Virus record (IMG/VR): IMGVR_UViG_3300021425_000094
Span: 1 to 36,179 of that record
DNA: 36,179 nt
Source: a virus
Direction: 5' to 3' (one strand)
The notes below the pieces were generated by a model. It was not told where the DNA came from. It did not search any database and worked only from the letters and a program-made list of their open reading frames with translations. The translations under genes were made by a program, and so were the position numbers. Positions 26,306 through 34,314 of this stretch are shown here, in pieces (within the stretch, counting starts at the first letter, position 1; every line of letters starts with the position of its first letter).

Positions 26306-26476
26306 TCAATCAATCAACATAACATCGCCACGCAGTTCAGCGAGTTTGATCTCTGCGAGAGTCTGAACACAAGTCCAGTATGCTTGACCACTGATGCAAT
26401 TTTCATCACAGAAGTACTCTGCCATGTCTTCTTGCAATTCACGGAGAGGAATCAGATCTTCTCGGTTGATACGCAT
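26306..26476 (-). CDS. 56-residue hypothetical protein, first gene of the tRNA island
   Basis: ATG at 26476 opens MRINREDLIPLRELQEDMAE, then YFCDENCISGQAYWTCVQTL, ending AELRGDVMLID. It is predicted to be mostly helical, with three cysteines (two as C-x3-C) and a central YFCDENC motif that I associate with small conserved cyanophage proteins. It is the first gene after the consensus sigma70 promoter, with about 20 bases of leader, and is followed by the 51-residue ORF and tRNA-Leu. Its codon use looks less AT-rich than that of the flanking structural genes. Function unknown. Confidence 0.7.
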   Translation of the reverse strand: MRINREDLIPLRELQEDMAEYFCDENCISGQAYWTCVQTLAEIKLAELRGDVMLID

Positions 26477-26502
26477 GGTCTCGTTTGATTGATTACCTGC
26501 AT

Positions 26503-26531
26503 ATTATAACAGGTCTGAGTCTTGGTGTCAA
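26503..26531 (-). promoter_or_regulatory. Consensus sigma70 promoter for the tRNA island
   Basis: On the minus strand TTGACA (26526-26531), exactly 17 bases, then TATAAT (26503-26508), with TG at the extended -10 position. Both hexamers match the bacterial consensus perfectly. It starts four bases past the stop of the 254-residue structural gene. It should be read by host RNA polymerase with its main sigma factor, unlike the late boxes around it. Confidence 0.88.
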
Positions 26532-26534
26532 GCG

Positions 26535-27299
26535 TCAGTCAAAGTAGGACTTGTTGGATGGATCACTCACAAAGTTCTTGAGTTGCTCCAATGCGTCTGC
26601 TCTTTCCTGAGTTTTGATCTTTGCGTAGTTGTACGCATGTCTCCTTGTATACTGCTCTTTGAGTTCACTTTTTAGAATCCCAACTCTGAATGTGGTCAGT
26701 CCGACTCTTTCTGCTCTCAACTCTGCCAATTGTCCTGTGAGGACATCCAACTCCGCACTTAATGCCGAACAAGTTTTACCAGGACAGGTAGCAATTCCAC
26801 TAGCATTTGCATCAACAGTGAAGATTGAATTGCCAACACCACTTAATGTTACAATTTGAGTATCAACCCCAACACCATAATACGTTGATGCAGTTGCAGT
26901 ATCAGATCCAATTCCAGTTGTAAGATTTGCCGTTCCTAAGTTATCAGTTCCGTATGGATTGGTTCCAGTAAAGGTTGGGTCTTCAGAATCTTGTCTTGGT
27001 GCCTGGACTCTTTCATAATATGAAGTAGTACCAAGAGCAATTGCAGTTCCCCCAGCACCAGCAACAGTAGTTGCACATCCACAATAGATGATTTCATCAG
27101 ACTTTACATCAATCTCATACATCTTTTGGTTGATTGCAACCGTCAACTCAGCAATCTTTTGGTCATACTTTGCTGCAGGAGCAATCAGATCATCAATCTT
27201 ATCCTGAATTGGAGTAACTAATGTTGGAAGATCTCTAATTTGTTGTGCCTGTATATCGTATTCTTCGCTTGTAAACTTTATGATATTATCCTTAGTCAT
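26535..27299 (-). CDS. 254-residue structural protein with coiled-coil ends
   Basis: The N-terminal 85 residues (MTKDNIIKFTSEEYDIQAQQ to INQKMYEIDVKSDEI) and the C-terminal 80 residues (LSAELDVLTGQLAELRAERV onward) look like long amphipathic helices. A Gly/Thr/Ser-rich middle separates them. Two cysteine pairs sit at the junctions (YCGCATT and CPGKTC) and might form disulfides or bind metal. The ATG overlaps the stop of the upstream fibre gene by one base (TAATG), so it is the last gene of the hub operon. It resembles a conserved cyanophage protein annotated as structural; I cannot assign a T4 counterpart. A trimeric or hairpin coiled-coil linker is plausible. Confidence 0.75.
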   Translation of the reverse strand: MTKDNIIKFTSEEYDIQAQQIRDLPTLVTPIQDKIDDLIAPAAKYDQKIAELTVAINQKMYEIDVKSDEIIYCGCATTVAGAGGTAIALGTTSYYERVQAPRQDSEDPTFTGTNPYGTDNLGTANLTTGIGSDTATASTYYGVGVDTQIVTLSGVGNSIFTVDANASGIATCPGKTCSALSAELDVLTGQLAELRAERVGLTTFRVGILKSELKEQYTRRHAYNYAKIKTQERADALEQLKNFVSDPSNKSYFD

Positions 27300-28114
27300 T
27301 ACTTTGTACCTCCAATCTCAGTTCCTTTATACTCTGGTATTAATTTATTAACATCCTTTCTCTCTGCAAAAACAGTGTAGTGATAATTCAACTGTTTCTC
27401 TCCCTGAACTGCGATCCCACCACCTACTTTGATTTGATTATCTTTGATATATTCTACATAAAGGTTTTGGTTTTGTTCAATAGGAGTTAGATTTACTGTG
27501 ATTGTATCTTCATGAACCAAATCTTTCCAGTAGTCTGGAAGATTAATCACATCGGTTTTAGACTTGCCACGGAAATAAACTCCAATTTCTGGGCCCTCAA
27601 TGCAAGCATGTCTTAATCTGTATCCAGTTTTAGATGGATGTAAAATATCAAATTGCTTAAATGGTGCAGCGACTGATGAAAATGTTGCTAGTCCAGTAAC
27701 AGTAAGTGTTCCATTAATGAATGTTGATCCATTAATTGTTGTTACTCCATTGATTGATACTGCTCCATTAAAAATGCTTGCAGCATTAACAGTATTAATA
27801 CCATTGGTAGTTTGAGTGCCATTAAATATGGATGCACCATTGCAAGTATAAAGTCCCAACTGATTGGTATTTCCAACAAAATTAGATACACCAGTAACTT
27901 CTAATGAGAAAGGTAATGCAGCGATACCTGGAATTGCAGCAGGCGGAGCAATAGTAACTCCTGCTCTAACTGTTCCAATCTGAGTTGATGCGCCGAAAAT
28001 ACTAACTCCAGGGTTGACTAGTAATCCAGCACTTGTATACCCAGCAAAGGTAAATACCGATGCATCATAAGCACCAATAGCAAGTTTCGCTACTTGAATA
28101 CCTGAACCTCTCAT
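27299..28114 (-). CDS. Short beta-rich fibre protein with NG repeats and conserved C-terminal domain
   Basis: The 271-residue protein has a beta-rich N-terminus, then about 50 residues (near 90-145) of short repeats built on N-G every five to seven residues (SIFNGTQTTNGINTV, VSINGVTTINGSTFINGTL). These suggest a beta-helix or trimeric stem. The C-terminal 100 residues begin FDILHPSKTGYRLRHACIEG and include PEIGVYFRGKSK, a domain I recognise from many marine phage fibre-like proteins but cannot name. The ribosome site AGAGGTGA overlaps the upstream spike gene's last codons and stop. Its place next to gp5 suggests a tail-tip or hub-associated fibre. Confidence 0.78.
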   Translation of the reverse strand: MRGSGIQVAKLAIGAYDASVFTFAGYTSAGLLVNPGVSIFGASTQIGTVRAGVTIAPPAAIPGIAALPFSLEVTGVSNFVGNTNQLGLYTCNGASIFNGTQTTNGINTVNAASIFNGAVSINGVTTINGSTFINGTLTVTGLATFSSVAAPFKQFDILHPSKTGYRLRHACIEGPEIGVYFRGKSKTDVINLPDYWKDLVHEDTITVNLTPIEQNQNLYVEYIKDNQIKVGGGIAVQGEKQLNYHYTVFAERKDVNKLIPEYKGTEIGGTK

Positions 28115-28118
28115 CTAA

Positions 28119-28718
28119 TCACCTCTTGAAAAATGATCTTGCCTTCTCTAGAAGATTGAACGCCGTATCAAAAACAGTTGGACCAATGATAGCATCAACC
28201 CCAGCTCCAAGTTGTACTGGTGCCGCTTCAGAATATAAAGATAAGTTACCCCCAGATAATAACATATCTAAAGTAGCACTGGCAGTAAACATTGTACTAT
28301 CTACAGTATATTCTGGACATCTAACATAAACATTTTTCTTAGAATTAATTGATACTGCACCATCAGCATCTGTAGATTCAATTAATACGTTGGCACCCTG
28401 AAGAATTAGGTCTCCAGATTCCGCAACAATTTTAATTTTTCCGTTATCTGCGTTAATTGTTATGCAAATTTCTTTATCATTGGATTTTTCACCAGAGCGA
28501 AATTCCATTGACTTATTAGAAAGTATTTTATAAACACCATCCTTATAAAAATGAAATCCTTGTAGACTATCGGTTGTTAAACAGTAATCACCTTCACCAT
28601 GACCAACTGTCTTATTACCAGAAGTCACTTCAAACCCAGGATGTGTCTCCCTATAATAATCTTTACTAAAAGATTTCAGTTCTTCTTTTATTAGTTTTTT
28701 TACTTCTTCTTCTGTCAT
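28119..28718 (-). CDS. Baseplate spike-like protein (gp5 C-terminal needle counterpart)
   Basis: I choose ATG 28718 because it forms the ATGA overlap with the gp5 stop; a TTG two codons earlier (28724) is possible. The 199-residue product has a charged helical N-terminus (MTEEEVKKLIKEELKSF). A series of short beta strands follows in the middle (ICITINADNGKIKIVAESGD, LILQGANVLIES, VSINSKKNVYV), in the manner of the triple-stranded beta-helix at the end of T4 gp5 and of VgrG spikes. The C-terminus is a short helix. It directly follows gp5, so I infer that the needle is a separate gene here. Confidence in a structural role is high and in the spike assignment moderate. Confidence 0.7.
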   Translation of the reverse strand: MTEEEVKKLIKEELKSFSKDYYRETHPGFEVTSGNKTVGHGEGDYCLTTDSLQGFHFYKDGVYKILSNKSMEFRSGEKSNDKEICITINADNGKIKIVAESGDLILQGANVLIESTDADGAVSINSKKNVYVRCPEYTVDSTMFTASATLDMLLSGGNLSLYSEAAPVQLGAGVDAIIGPTVFDTAFNLLEKARSFFKR

Positions 28719-30955
28719 ATACAATCAATAACACTTGTAATACCAACCAGAGTTCTTCTTGTATCAGCAAGATTATCCGTATTGGATAGTGGCTTGTATG
28801 CCATAATTGGAATCAAGGATGCTCCTTGTCCAGTGTTTGTATTTATGGTGATCTCTGGATAGTCATCAAACTCGAAATCAAATCCATTTGGAATTTTAAT
28901 ATTAATGATAGATCCATTTGAAGTTGTCAGTAATGGGAACTGAACATCACCAATAGATGCCGTATCATTAGTACTATCGTACCCGACACCTGGCGCTTCA
29001 ATGAATATATCTTCTACAGTCGCCCTAACATTTTCATCAACAATACCCTGGTCGGAACCAGAACAATAACCAAGTCCTGGATTTATAACTGCTACTTTAT
29101 CAATAGATCCATCCTTTAATATTAATTGAACTCTTGCCCCAGTTCCATGTCCAGTATTATCAATAACTGCAACTGATGTATCATTATCATATCCAGTTCC
29201 ACCATTAAGAACTTGTACTGAAAGTATAGAACCAAATCTAGAAACAATTGGTCTCAATGATGCACCAACACCATCACCGAATACCTCCATCTCTGGAGGG
29301 ATACACCTATTATATCTGTACCCAAGTGGCATTGGAATCAAATCAAGTTGACTTGTTGGGTTGTTGATCTTTTGATTACATGCATTGAAGATTGAGTTAT
29401 CTCCACCAAATAGACTAGAGGTTGCAACTGCACTTTCAATAGATCCAAGTCCCCTATTAAGTGAACCAGCAGAATTCCCTCCAGTCAATCCATCAACAGT
29501 GCTTAAGATTTTTCCAACTCTCATACCATTATATTCTGGTATTTTATTATCTTCATCTGTCCCAAAGAAGTTAGCAATATCTTTCTCTGCTGTTTTGCCA
29601 AATTGATCAAGGTCTTTTGCAATATTATCAAAGATATCAATCTGATCTAGTTGCTTTTGCCACTTTGTAGCAGCCTGCTTAAGTGCTGCATTTGCTGAAG
29701 AGACCCACTTGCTTGGGGTGGTACACTTCAATCCATCACATCCAATGAAACTGTAGATTGCAGATGCAACGCTGCTTACTTTTCTCAACACATCTCTCAC
29801 CTTTCCGAATCCACCCATTAACCAATTCAATCCAGACATAATTGGTTCCAGTGCCTTCTCTAAAAGATCAAATATCTTTGCAAAAATTCCAGATACGAAT
29901 TGTTCCGCTGCACAAACTGGACCATTGATAATATTACCAATCATAGTCTGGAACAAATTAGTCAAGAATCCAATAATATCTTGAATTAACTTTTCAAAGA
30001 TACAATATATGGTTGCCAGGATTTTCATAAAACCCTTCTGTGCTGCGGGATCAGTTAAGTAAGATGCTGGATTTGTTAAATTTATATTACCCAACCATGT
30101 ACTAAATATAACTGTTAATTTTCCAAATAGTCCATCTCTAACATTATTCATCACACTCTTGACCACAGATTGTGTTGTCCTTACAATCTTTTTGATCTTT
30201 GCTGGCATATCCACAATCTTATTAAGAAGTGGATCTACAAATGCACCCGCAGCAAAATCAAGAGTGTTTGTGAACGCAATAAAGTCCGTAAGTATTTGTG
30301 TCAGTTTGCCAATCGCATCATCACCACAGTTACTTGGAACTATTTCAGTCTTAGTTGCTTTTATTTCGAATGCTCTTGCCGCAGCACTACAGGAACCACC
30401 AATAACAGTGTTTGATTGTTCTGTTTTAGTTGAATCAATAGAAGGTTTTTTTATCTTTCCTTGTTGTCCTGGAGAAACTGGTTCTGTTTCTATTTTCTTT
30501 GCGTTAGTTGGTTTGTTTGCTCTATTACCTGTGAATGGTTGGAATCTAGAACTTTTCTCTAACTTTAATTCTGCGTTTGAGAAACTATTCTCTACATTTT
30601 CATTGCGATGAAGAAGACCAAAGATAACTGGTTGTTGTGCTTCTTCCCCATCCATGAAGAAACCAACGCAGGTTTCTCCACCTTGAAGTGAAAGTGTCTG
30701 TCCTATTCCACCTTGACCACTTCCACTTATTGGATCCATCAACACATCTGCCCAAGGAAGATCTTCCTCCTTAAGTGTGCTGTCAAATGGATGGTAACCA
30801 ATGATCCTAACCTTACATCTCTGACCTTTTTCGCCAGATTGATCCATTACGGTATTGATGGCCTTCCAATAATCTGGATGGGCAACTCTGCCAATCCACC
30901 AGACAAAACCATCTCTACCAAGAAGGTTAGATTTTAATAGAGATTCTTCAATCAT
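28715..30955 (-). CDS. gp5: Baseplate hub protein gp5, without a visible lysozyme domain
   Basis: The N-terminal 130 residues match the gp5/gpV OB-fold: DGFVWWIGRVAHPDYWK, then KVRIIGYHPFDS, DLPWADVLMDP, GGETCVGFFMDGEEAQQPV and IFGLLHRN. The middle (about 210-440) is unusually hydrophobic and helical, with segments such as GFMKILATIYCIFEKLIQDI, where T4 gp5 instead has its lysozyme; I see no lysozyme catalytic motif. The C-terminal 180 residues carry 'vlNGGtGY' and 'NPGLGY' beta repeats. It starts by overlapping one base with the CP12-like gene (TGATG) and ends in ATGA with the spike-like gene. It should form the trimeric hub under the tail tube. Cell-wall cutting is probably done by the two lysins upstream. 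Confidence 0.87.
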   Translation of the reverse strand: MIEESLLKSNLLGRDGFVWWIGRVAHPDYWKAINTVMDQSGEKGQRCKVRIIGYHPFDSTLKEEDLPWADVLMDPISGSGQGGIGQTLSLQGGETCVGFFMDGEEAQQPVIFGLLHRNENVENSFSNAELKLEKSSRFQPFTGNRANKPTNAKKIETEPVSPGQQGKIKKPSIDSTKTEQSNTVIGGSCSAAARAFEIKATKTEIVPSNCGDDAIGKLTQILTDFIAFTNTLDFAAGAFVDPLLNKIVDMPAKIKKIVRTTQSVVKSVMNNVRDGLFGKLTVIFSTWLGNINLTNPASYLTDPAAQKGFMKILATIYCIFEKLIQDIIGFLTNLFQTMIGNIINGPVCAAEQFVSGIFAKIFDLLEKALEPIMSGLNWLMGGFGKVRDVLRKVSSVASAIYSFIGCDGLKCTTPSKWVSSANAALKQAATKWQKQLDQIDIFDNIAKDLDQFGKTAEKDIANFFGTDEDNKIPEYNGMRVGKILSTVDGLTGGNSAGSLNRGLGSIESAVATSSLFGGDNSIFNACNQKINNPTSQLDLIPMPLGYRYNRCIPPEMEVFGDGVGASLRPIVSRFGSILSVQVLNGGTGYDNDTSVAVIDNTGHGTGARVQLILKDGSIDKVAVINPGLGYCSGSDQGIVDENVRATVEDIFIEAPGVGYDSTNDTASIGDVQFPLLTTSNGSIINIKIPNGFDFEFDDYPEITINTNTGQGASLIPIMAYKPLSNTDNLADTRRTLVGITSVIDCI

Positions 30956-31167
30956 CAGTCGTCGTAAACTCTACATTCGGACGCATCAGGATGTGTATCA
31001 CAATAAAGTTCTAATGGTGTGGGGTCATGAGTTTCCCCTGGATGGTTCTCTTTATATGCTTTCAGTGCTTCTAATTCTTCTTCCGTATGTCTTCTTGACT
31101 GTGCAGAAATAGTGGGATCACTCAGAAGATCCTCATCCTTTCTAATGTGCTGATCAATGTTTTCCAT
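30955..31167 (-). CDS. CP12-like small protein inside the hub operon
   Basis: The 70-residue protein ends LELYCDTHPDASECRVYDD, the C-terminal signature of CP12, which shuts off the Calvin cycle by binding GAPDH and PRK. Cys56 and Cys65 have the spacing of the CP12 C-terminal disulfide, and five residues follow the last Cys, as in plant and algal CP12. The helical stretch before it (HTEEELEALKAYKENHP) resembles the CP12 core. The N-terminal cysteine pair of classical CP12 is missing. A very strong ribosome site, GGGAGG (31171-31176), lies three bases before the ATG and overlaps the upstream stop. It is placed between gp27-like and gp5 genes, so it is probably made late with the tail. It could be a true GAPDH-binding inhibitor or a domain reused in the virion. 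Confidence 0.78.
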   Translation of the reverse strand: MENIDQHIRKDEDLLSDPTISAQSRRHTEEELEALKAYKENHPGETHDPTPLELYCDTHPDASECRVYDD

Positions 31168-31175
31168 GTTCCTCC

Positions 31176-32465
31176 CTATTGATTTGGTCCATAAACTCCA
31201 TAAGAATCTCTCATTAGTTTGAGAGATGTTGTGTTTTGTTGAGCAGAAAAATGATGTCTCAACTCCCGTATAACATAATTGCCGCTTGTTTCTGAATCAA
31301 TTTCTCTTGTTTTTCCAGAATTCATTTCGGGGAATTCACAATAAATTATGTCTCCTACTTTTAGATTTATGTTACATGGTATAAGAATATTTAGTGCCTG
31401 TGTGAACAGCAAATTGTATCTAGAATATGCTTTTGCTTGATCTGAAATATCTCTTCCCGATTGTGCAGTACCACCAGCAGGTGATAGTACACCATGATCA
31501 GAAGTCCTAACCATGATTCTAGAGAATGATTTTCCTAATGCTTCAGACACAACAATACTTTCTTGATTACCAAGTTGAGAAGCATTTTTAATTTCATCCT
31601 GGAGATAGTAATCATAGATTGAGAATGTATGATTCTCTCTATTATAAAAGTATGTTTTGTTGGCGTACATTCCAACACGCAATGCTTTTCTTAAATCAAT
31701 ATTCTTTTCAAAGAAGTAATTCAAAATTGAGAAATTATTTTCAATGTTTCCTGCTTCAATTACTTTTCCATTATACTTGTAATTGTACTTACTTTCCGTT
31801 TTTGTTACAATTTTGTCAATACTTCTAAAGTTGAATCCATCTTTATTTTCATAGAATAAAAATCCCGCAGTTCCCTTTGCGAGTCCTTGTTCTGTTTTAT
31901 CTTTTCCGTCAGTTCCAGTTTTCTTTGTGACAGCAGATACAGACTTTGGACCCAACCATTGCAAAACATGCAAAGGTTTCTTCATGTTTCCAATGAAACT
32001 AAAAGTATTTGAGGTCTCTTCTATATTCTCAGACTTAAAGTTAGTTGTCTTTAAATCTTCTCTAAGAATTTTTATTACAGATTGATTGACTTTTCCCGAA
32101 TACTTGGTAGCGCATCTTGCAGTTTCATTTGTAAGAAACTCTCTAGAGACTAAATGTAAAGTAAAGTTCTCGGATGTCTTTTCCGCTTCAAGTCCACTCA
32201 CTTTGTAGACATACATCTGGTCAACAGCGAACTCTCCCGATGCCGTCTCTGCTTCTAGGAACAATCTCTCTCCTCCACGAATAGGAAGTCCATTGAACAA
32301 TCCATATGCATTAGTGATTTGCATTGTCATTGTTACACATGGTTCAAGAATATCTTCAAAATAATCTACTGACAATACAGCATTAGAAATATCAAATGCA
32401 TTATCTCCATCAAGAGATTGCAAGACGACTGATCTATATTGTAAACCCGATACTGCTTCTGCCAT
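31176..32465 (-). CDS. Baseplate hub protein, gp27-like
   Basis: The 429-residue protein starts MAEAVSGLQYRSVVLQSLDG, then VLSVDYFEDILEPCVTMTMQ and LPIRGGERLFLE. Such beta-barrel openings with 'i.yfEdi..P...m...i' and 'L.i.GGE.l.l' are typical of the gp27/gpD hub ring. A near-C-terminal segment (ILIPCNINLKVGDIIYCEFP, then SGNYVIRELRHHF) fits the second barrel of that fold. Its position directly upstream of the CP12-like and gp5 genes agrees, because gp27 forms a trimeric cup holding gp5. The ATG overlaps the stop of the M23 lysin gene by one base (TAATG). Sequence likeness to T4 gp27 itself is weak, so the name rests on pattern and context. Confidence 0.7.
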   Translation of the reverse strand: MAEAVSGLQYRSVVLQSLDGDNAFDISNAVLSVDYFEDILEPCVTMTMQITNAYGLFNGLPIRGGERLFLEAETASGEFAVDQMYVYKVSGLEAEKTSENFTLHLVSREFLTNETARCATKYSGKVNQSVIKILREDLKTTNFKSENIEETSNTFSFIGNMKKPLHVLQWLGPKSVSAVTKKTGTDGKDKTEQGLAKGTAGFLFYENKDGFNFRSIDKIVTKTESKYNYKYNGKVIEAGNIENNFSILNYFFEKNIDLRKALRVGMYANKTYFYNRENHTFSIYDYYLQDEIKNASQLGNQESIVVSEALGKSFSRIMVRTSDHGVLSPAGGTAQSGRDISDQAKAYSRYNLLFTQALNILIPCNINLKVGDIIYCEFPEMNSGKTREIDSETSGNYVIRELRHHFSAQQNTTSLKLMRDSYGVYGPNQ

Positions 32466-34309
32466 TACGTTGAGGAAAGTTTAGTTAAGAGTAGAGTATT
32501 CCACAAACTATTTAATAGGACAACTTCAGGTATTGATGCCACTGCGACACCACCACCTCCACCACCTATTGGAATTGGGATTGGAATTTGTTGTGGTATT
32601 ACTTGTGGTCCTCCACCTTGTCCCTGCGTGATAATTACAGTTTGCCCTCCACTTGATCTGGTGATTGGAACTTCCACCCGAGATCTTGCTTCTGGTGTTG
32701 GTTGTACTCTTGGGACTGATGGTGCAGATAATGGTCTGCTTGGTTCTTCTCCAGGTTTAGATTTAGAAGTAAAGAATGGATCTGATATTTTATATGCACT
32801 CATGGGATCAAAACGACCCGTTATCTGTCCTCCATTCCACCCAGTTCCAGTTTCCCAATGTAGGTGAGGTCCATTTGTTCTTCCAGTCATGCCGACTTTT
32901 CCAATAATATCTCCTTTCTTGACTGGTCCACCTCTTTTGTAACCCTCTTGCATGTGACCATAAAGGTGGTGAGTTCCTCTATCATCTCTAAAAACTAAGA
33001 AGTTACCCCATCCTTTTTCATAGTCAGAATCAACAACTTCACCATCACTAATTGCTCTCAATGGAGTCCCAACCGTTGTTGCAATGTCCTCTCCTTTGTG
33101 GATACGATCTCCACGAAGTTGTCCATAAGAACCTGATGGTGTTAGAGTTATGTTAGTATCTGGATCTGTATATTCATAACCACCACCTTCTTTTGGTGTT
33201 CCGTATAATCTTTGATTCAACGAAATATTATCATCAGTATCACCATCTACAACTTTTTTTCCACTTTGTGCGAATGTCAGAAGACCATCAACTGCTTCAT
33301 TAAATGTTTTAAGTACAGAAGAAAATTGATTTTCACTTTTTTGCTTTTCTTCTGTTATTTTTTTGTTAGCATCTATTGTTTTATTTGCTCCAGTTATTTT
33401 ATCTGATAGACTTCCTGCTGCCTTACCACCAAAATATGATGCAGCAAGTGAACCGAGCATAATCAAACCTGCCACCGTAGTAGATGGTTCTGGTATTACT
33501 GTTAATGCAATCGCAGTCGCAAGAGATCCAGCAACTGCTCCACCAACTGCAGTTGACGTTGCACCACTAATTGCTTGTGTCTCGGTTTGTCCTTCTGTTT
33601 TTCTATCTTGATAATCTAGTCCAGCAAACAAAAGACTTGCTGGTCCAGATGCTCTCCTAGCAAAACCTCCTGCATTTTTAAGAGCGCCACCCATTTTGGT
33701 GCTTCCACCGCCAAGTTTGGGTGCTCCTCCAGTAGCAGTCTGTCCACCTCCAAATCCTGGAAGTTTGAATCCTTGACCCTTTAATGCTCCCTGTGCGTTG
33801 AATCCACCCTTAGTGAACAATCCAGGCAGACCAATTCTTCCTCCTTTAAAAAGTCTGAAACGATCACCAAGATTTGATTTGCCAGCAATATATCTGGAGA
33901 ATGAATCGTTCATTCTACCCAGTTGCTTAGGATTCAACCTTGGTATTCTTGGTCCTCCACCTTTGGATGAACTTGGTTTGGGTTTACCTTTTGGTGGTTT
34001 TGGTCTTCTAATGAATGGGATATCAGGACCACCAAGACCAGGAAGAAACATGCCTGGAAGTAATCCCAGCAATCCACCAAGACCACCACCTCCATCCATC
34101 TCAAGAACTAGTTTTTCTAGTTTCTTGATTTCATTCTTTGATGGAATCTTTATCTTCTCTAGATCTTTAGTACTAGAGTCTATCCATTTGATAAATTTTT
34201 TGTACTCAGACTTCTTATCAAAGTCTAGTGCCTTGACCATTCTAGTCTGAGGAGAGGCAACAATATTATTTGCTGAATTTTTGAGTGGAGACTTTATAAG
34301 AGTAATCAT
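32465..34309 (-). CDS. Tail-associated M23 endopeptidase (lysin)
   Basis: The 614-residue protein has a complete M23/LytM zinc peptidase domain at about residues 385-500. It has the HxxxD motif H404-D408 (HKGED), H452 in HLYGHM, and the HxH pair H482/H484 in GPHLHWE. All expected zinc and catalytic residues are present, so it should cut peptidoglycan cross-links. The N-terminal part is basic and Gly/Pro-rich. A hydrophobic small-residue segment at about 245-300 (VGGAVAGSLATAIAL, GLIMLGSLAASYFGG) could meet a membrane. A short coiled coil (KTFNEAVDGLLTFA) precedes the enzyme. After it comes a Pro/Gly/Gln-rich tail. No signal peptide: it is carried in the virion. It follows the lysozyme-like gene by five bases and overlaps the gp27-like gene. 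Confidence 0.88.
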   Translation of the reverse strand: MITLIKSPLKNSANNIVASPQTRMVKALDFDKKSEYKKFIKWIDSSTKDLEKIKIPSKNEIKKLEKLVLEMDGGGGLGGLLGLLPGMFLPGLGGPDIPFIRRPKPPKGKPKPSSSKGGGPRIPRLNPKQLGRMNDSFSRYIAGKSNLGDRFRLFKGGRIGLPGLFTKGGFNAQGALKGQGFKLPGFGGGQTATGGAPKLGGGSTKMGGALKNAGGFARRASGPASLLFAGLDYQDRKTEGQTETQAISGATSTAVGGAVAGSLATAIALTVIPEPSTTVAGLIMLGSLAASYFGGKAAGSLSDKITGANKTIDANKKITEEKQKSENQFSSVLKTFNEAVDGLLTFAQSGKKVVDGDTDDNISLNQRLYGTPKEGGGYEYTDPDTNITLTPSGSYGQLRGDRIHKGEDIATTVGTPLRAISDGEVVDSDYEKGWGNFLVFRDDRGTHHLYGHMQEGYKRGGPVKKGDIIGKVGMTGRTNGPHLHWETGTGWNGGQITGRFDPMSAYKISDPFFTSKSKPGEEPSRPLSAPSVPRVQPTPEARSRVEVPITRSSGGQTVIITQGQGGGPQVIPQQIPIPIPIGGGGGGVAVASIPEVVLLNSLWNTLLLTKLSST

Positions 34310-34314
34310 ATTTC

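Noticed and set aside
28719-28724. TTG start two codons earlier for the spike-like gene
   Set aside because: ATG 28718 gives the usual ATGA overlap with the gp5 stop, so it is the simpler choice.
30159-30611. 150-codon plus-strand ORF inside gp5
   Set aside because: Antisense shadow of gp5 with no promoter or recognisable protein.
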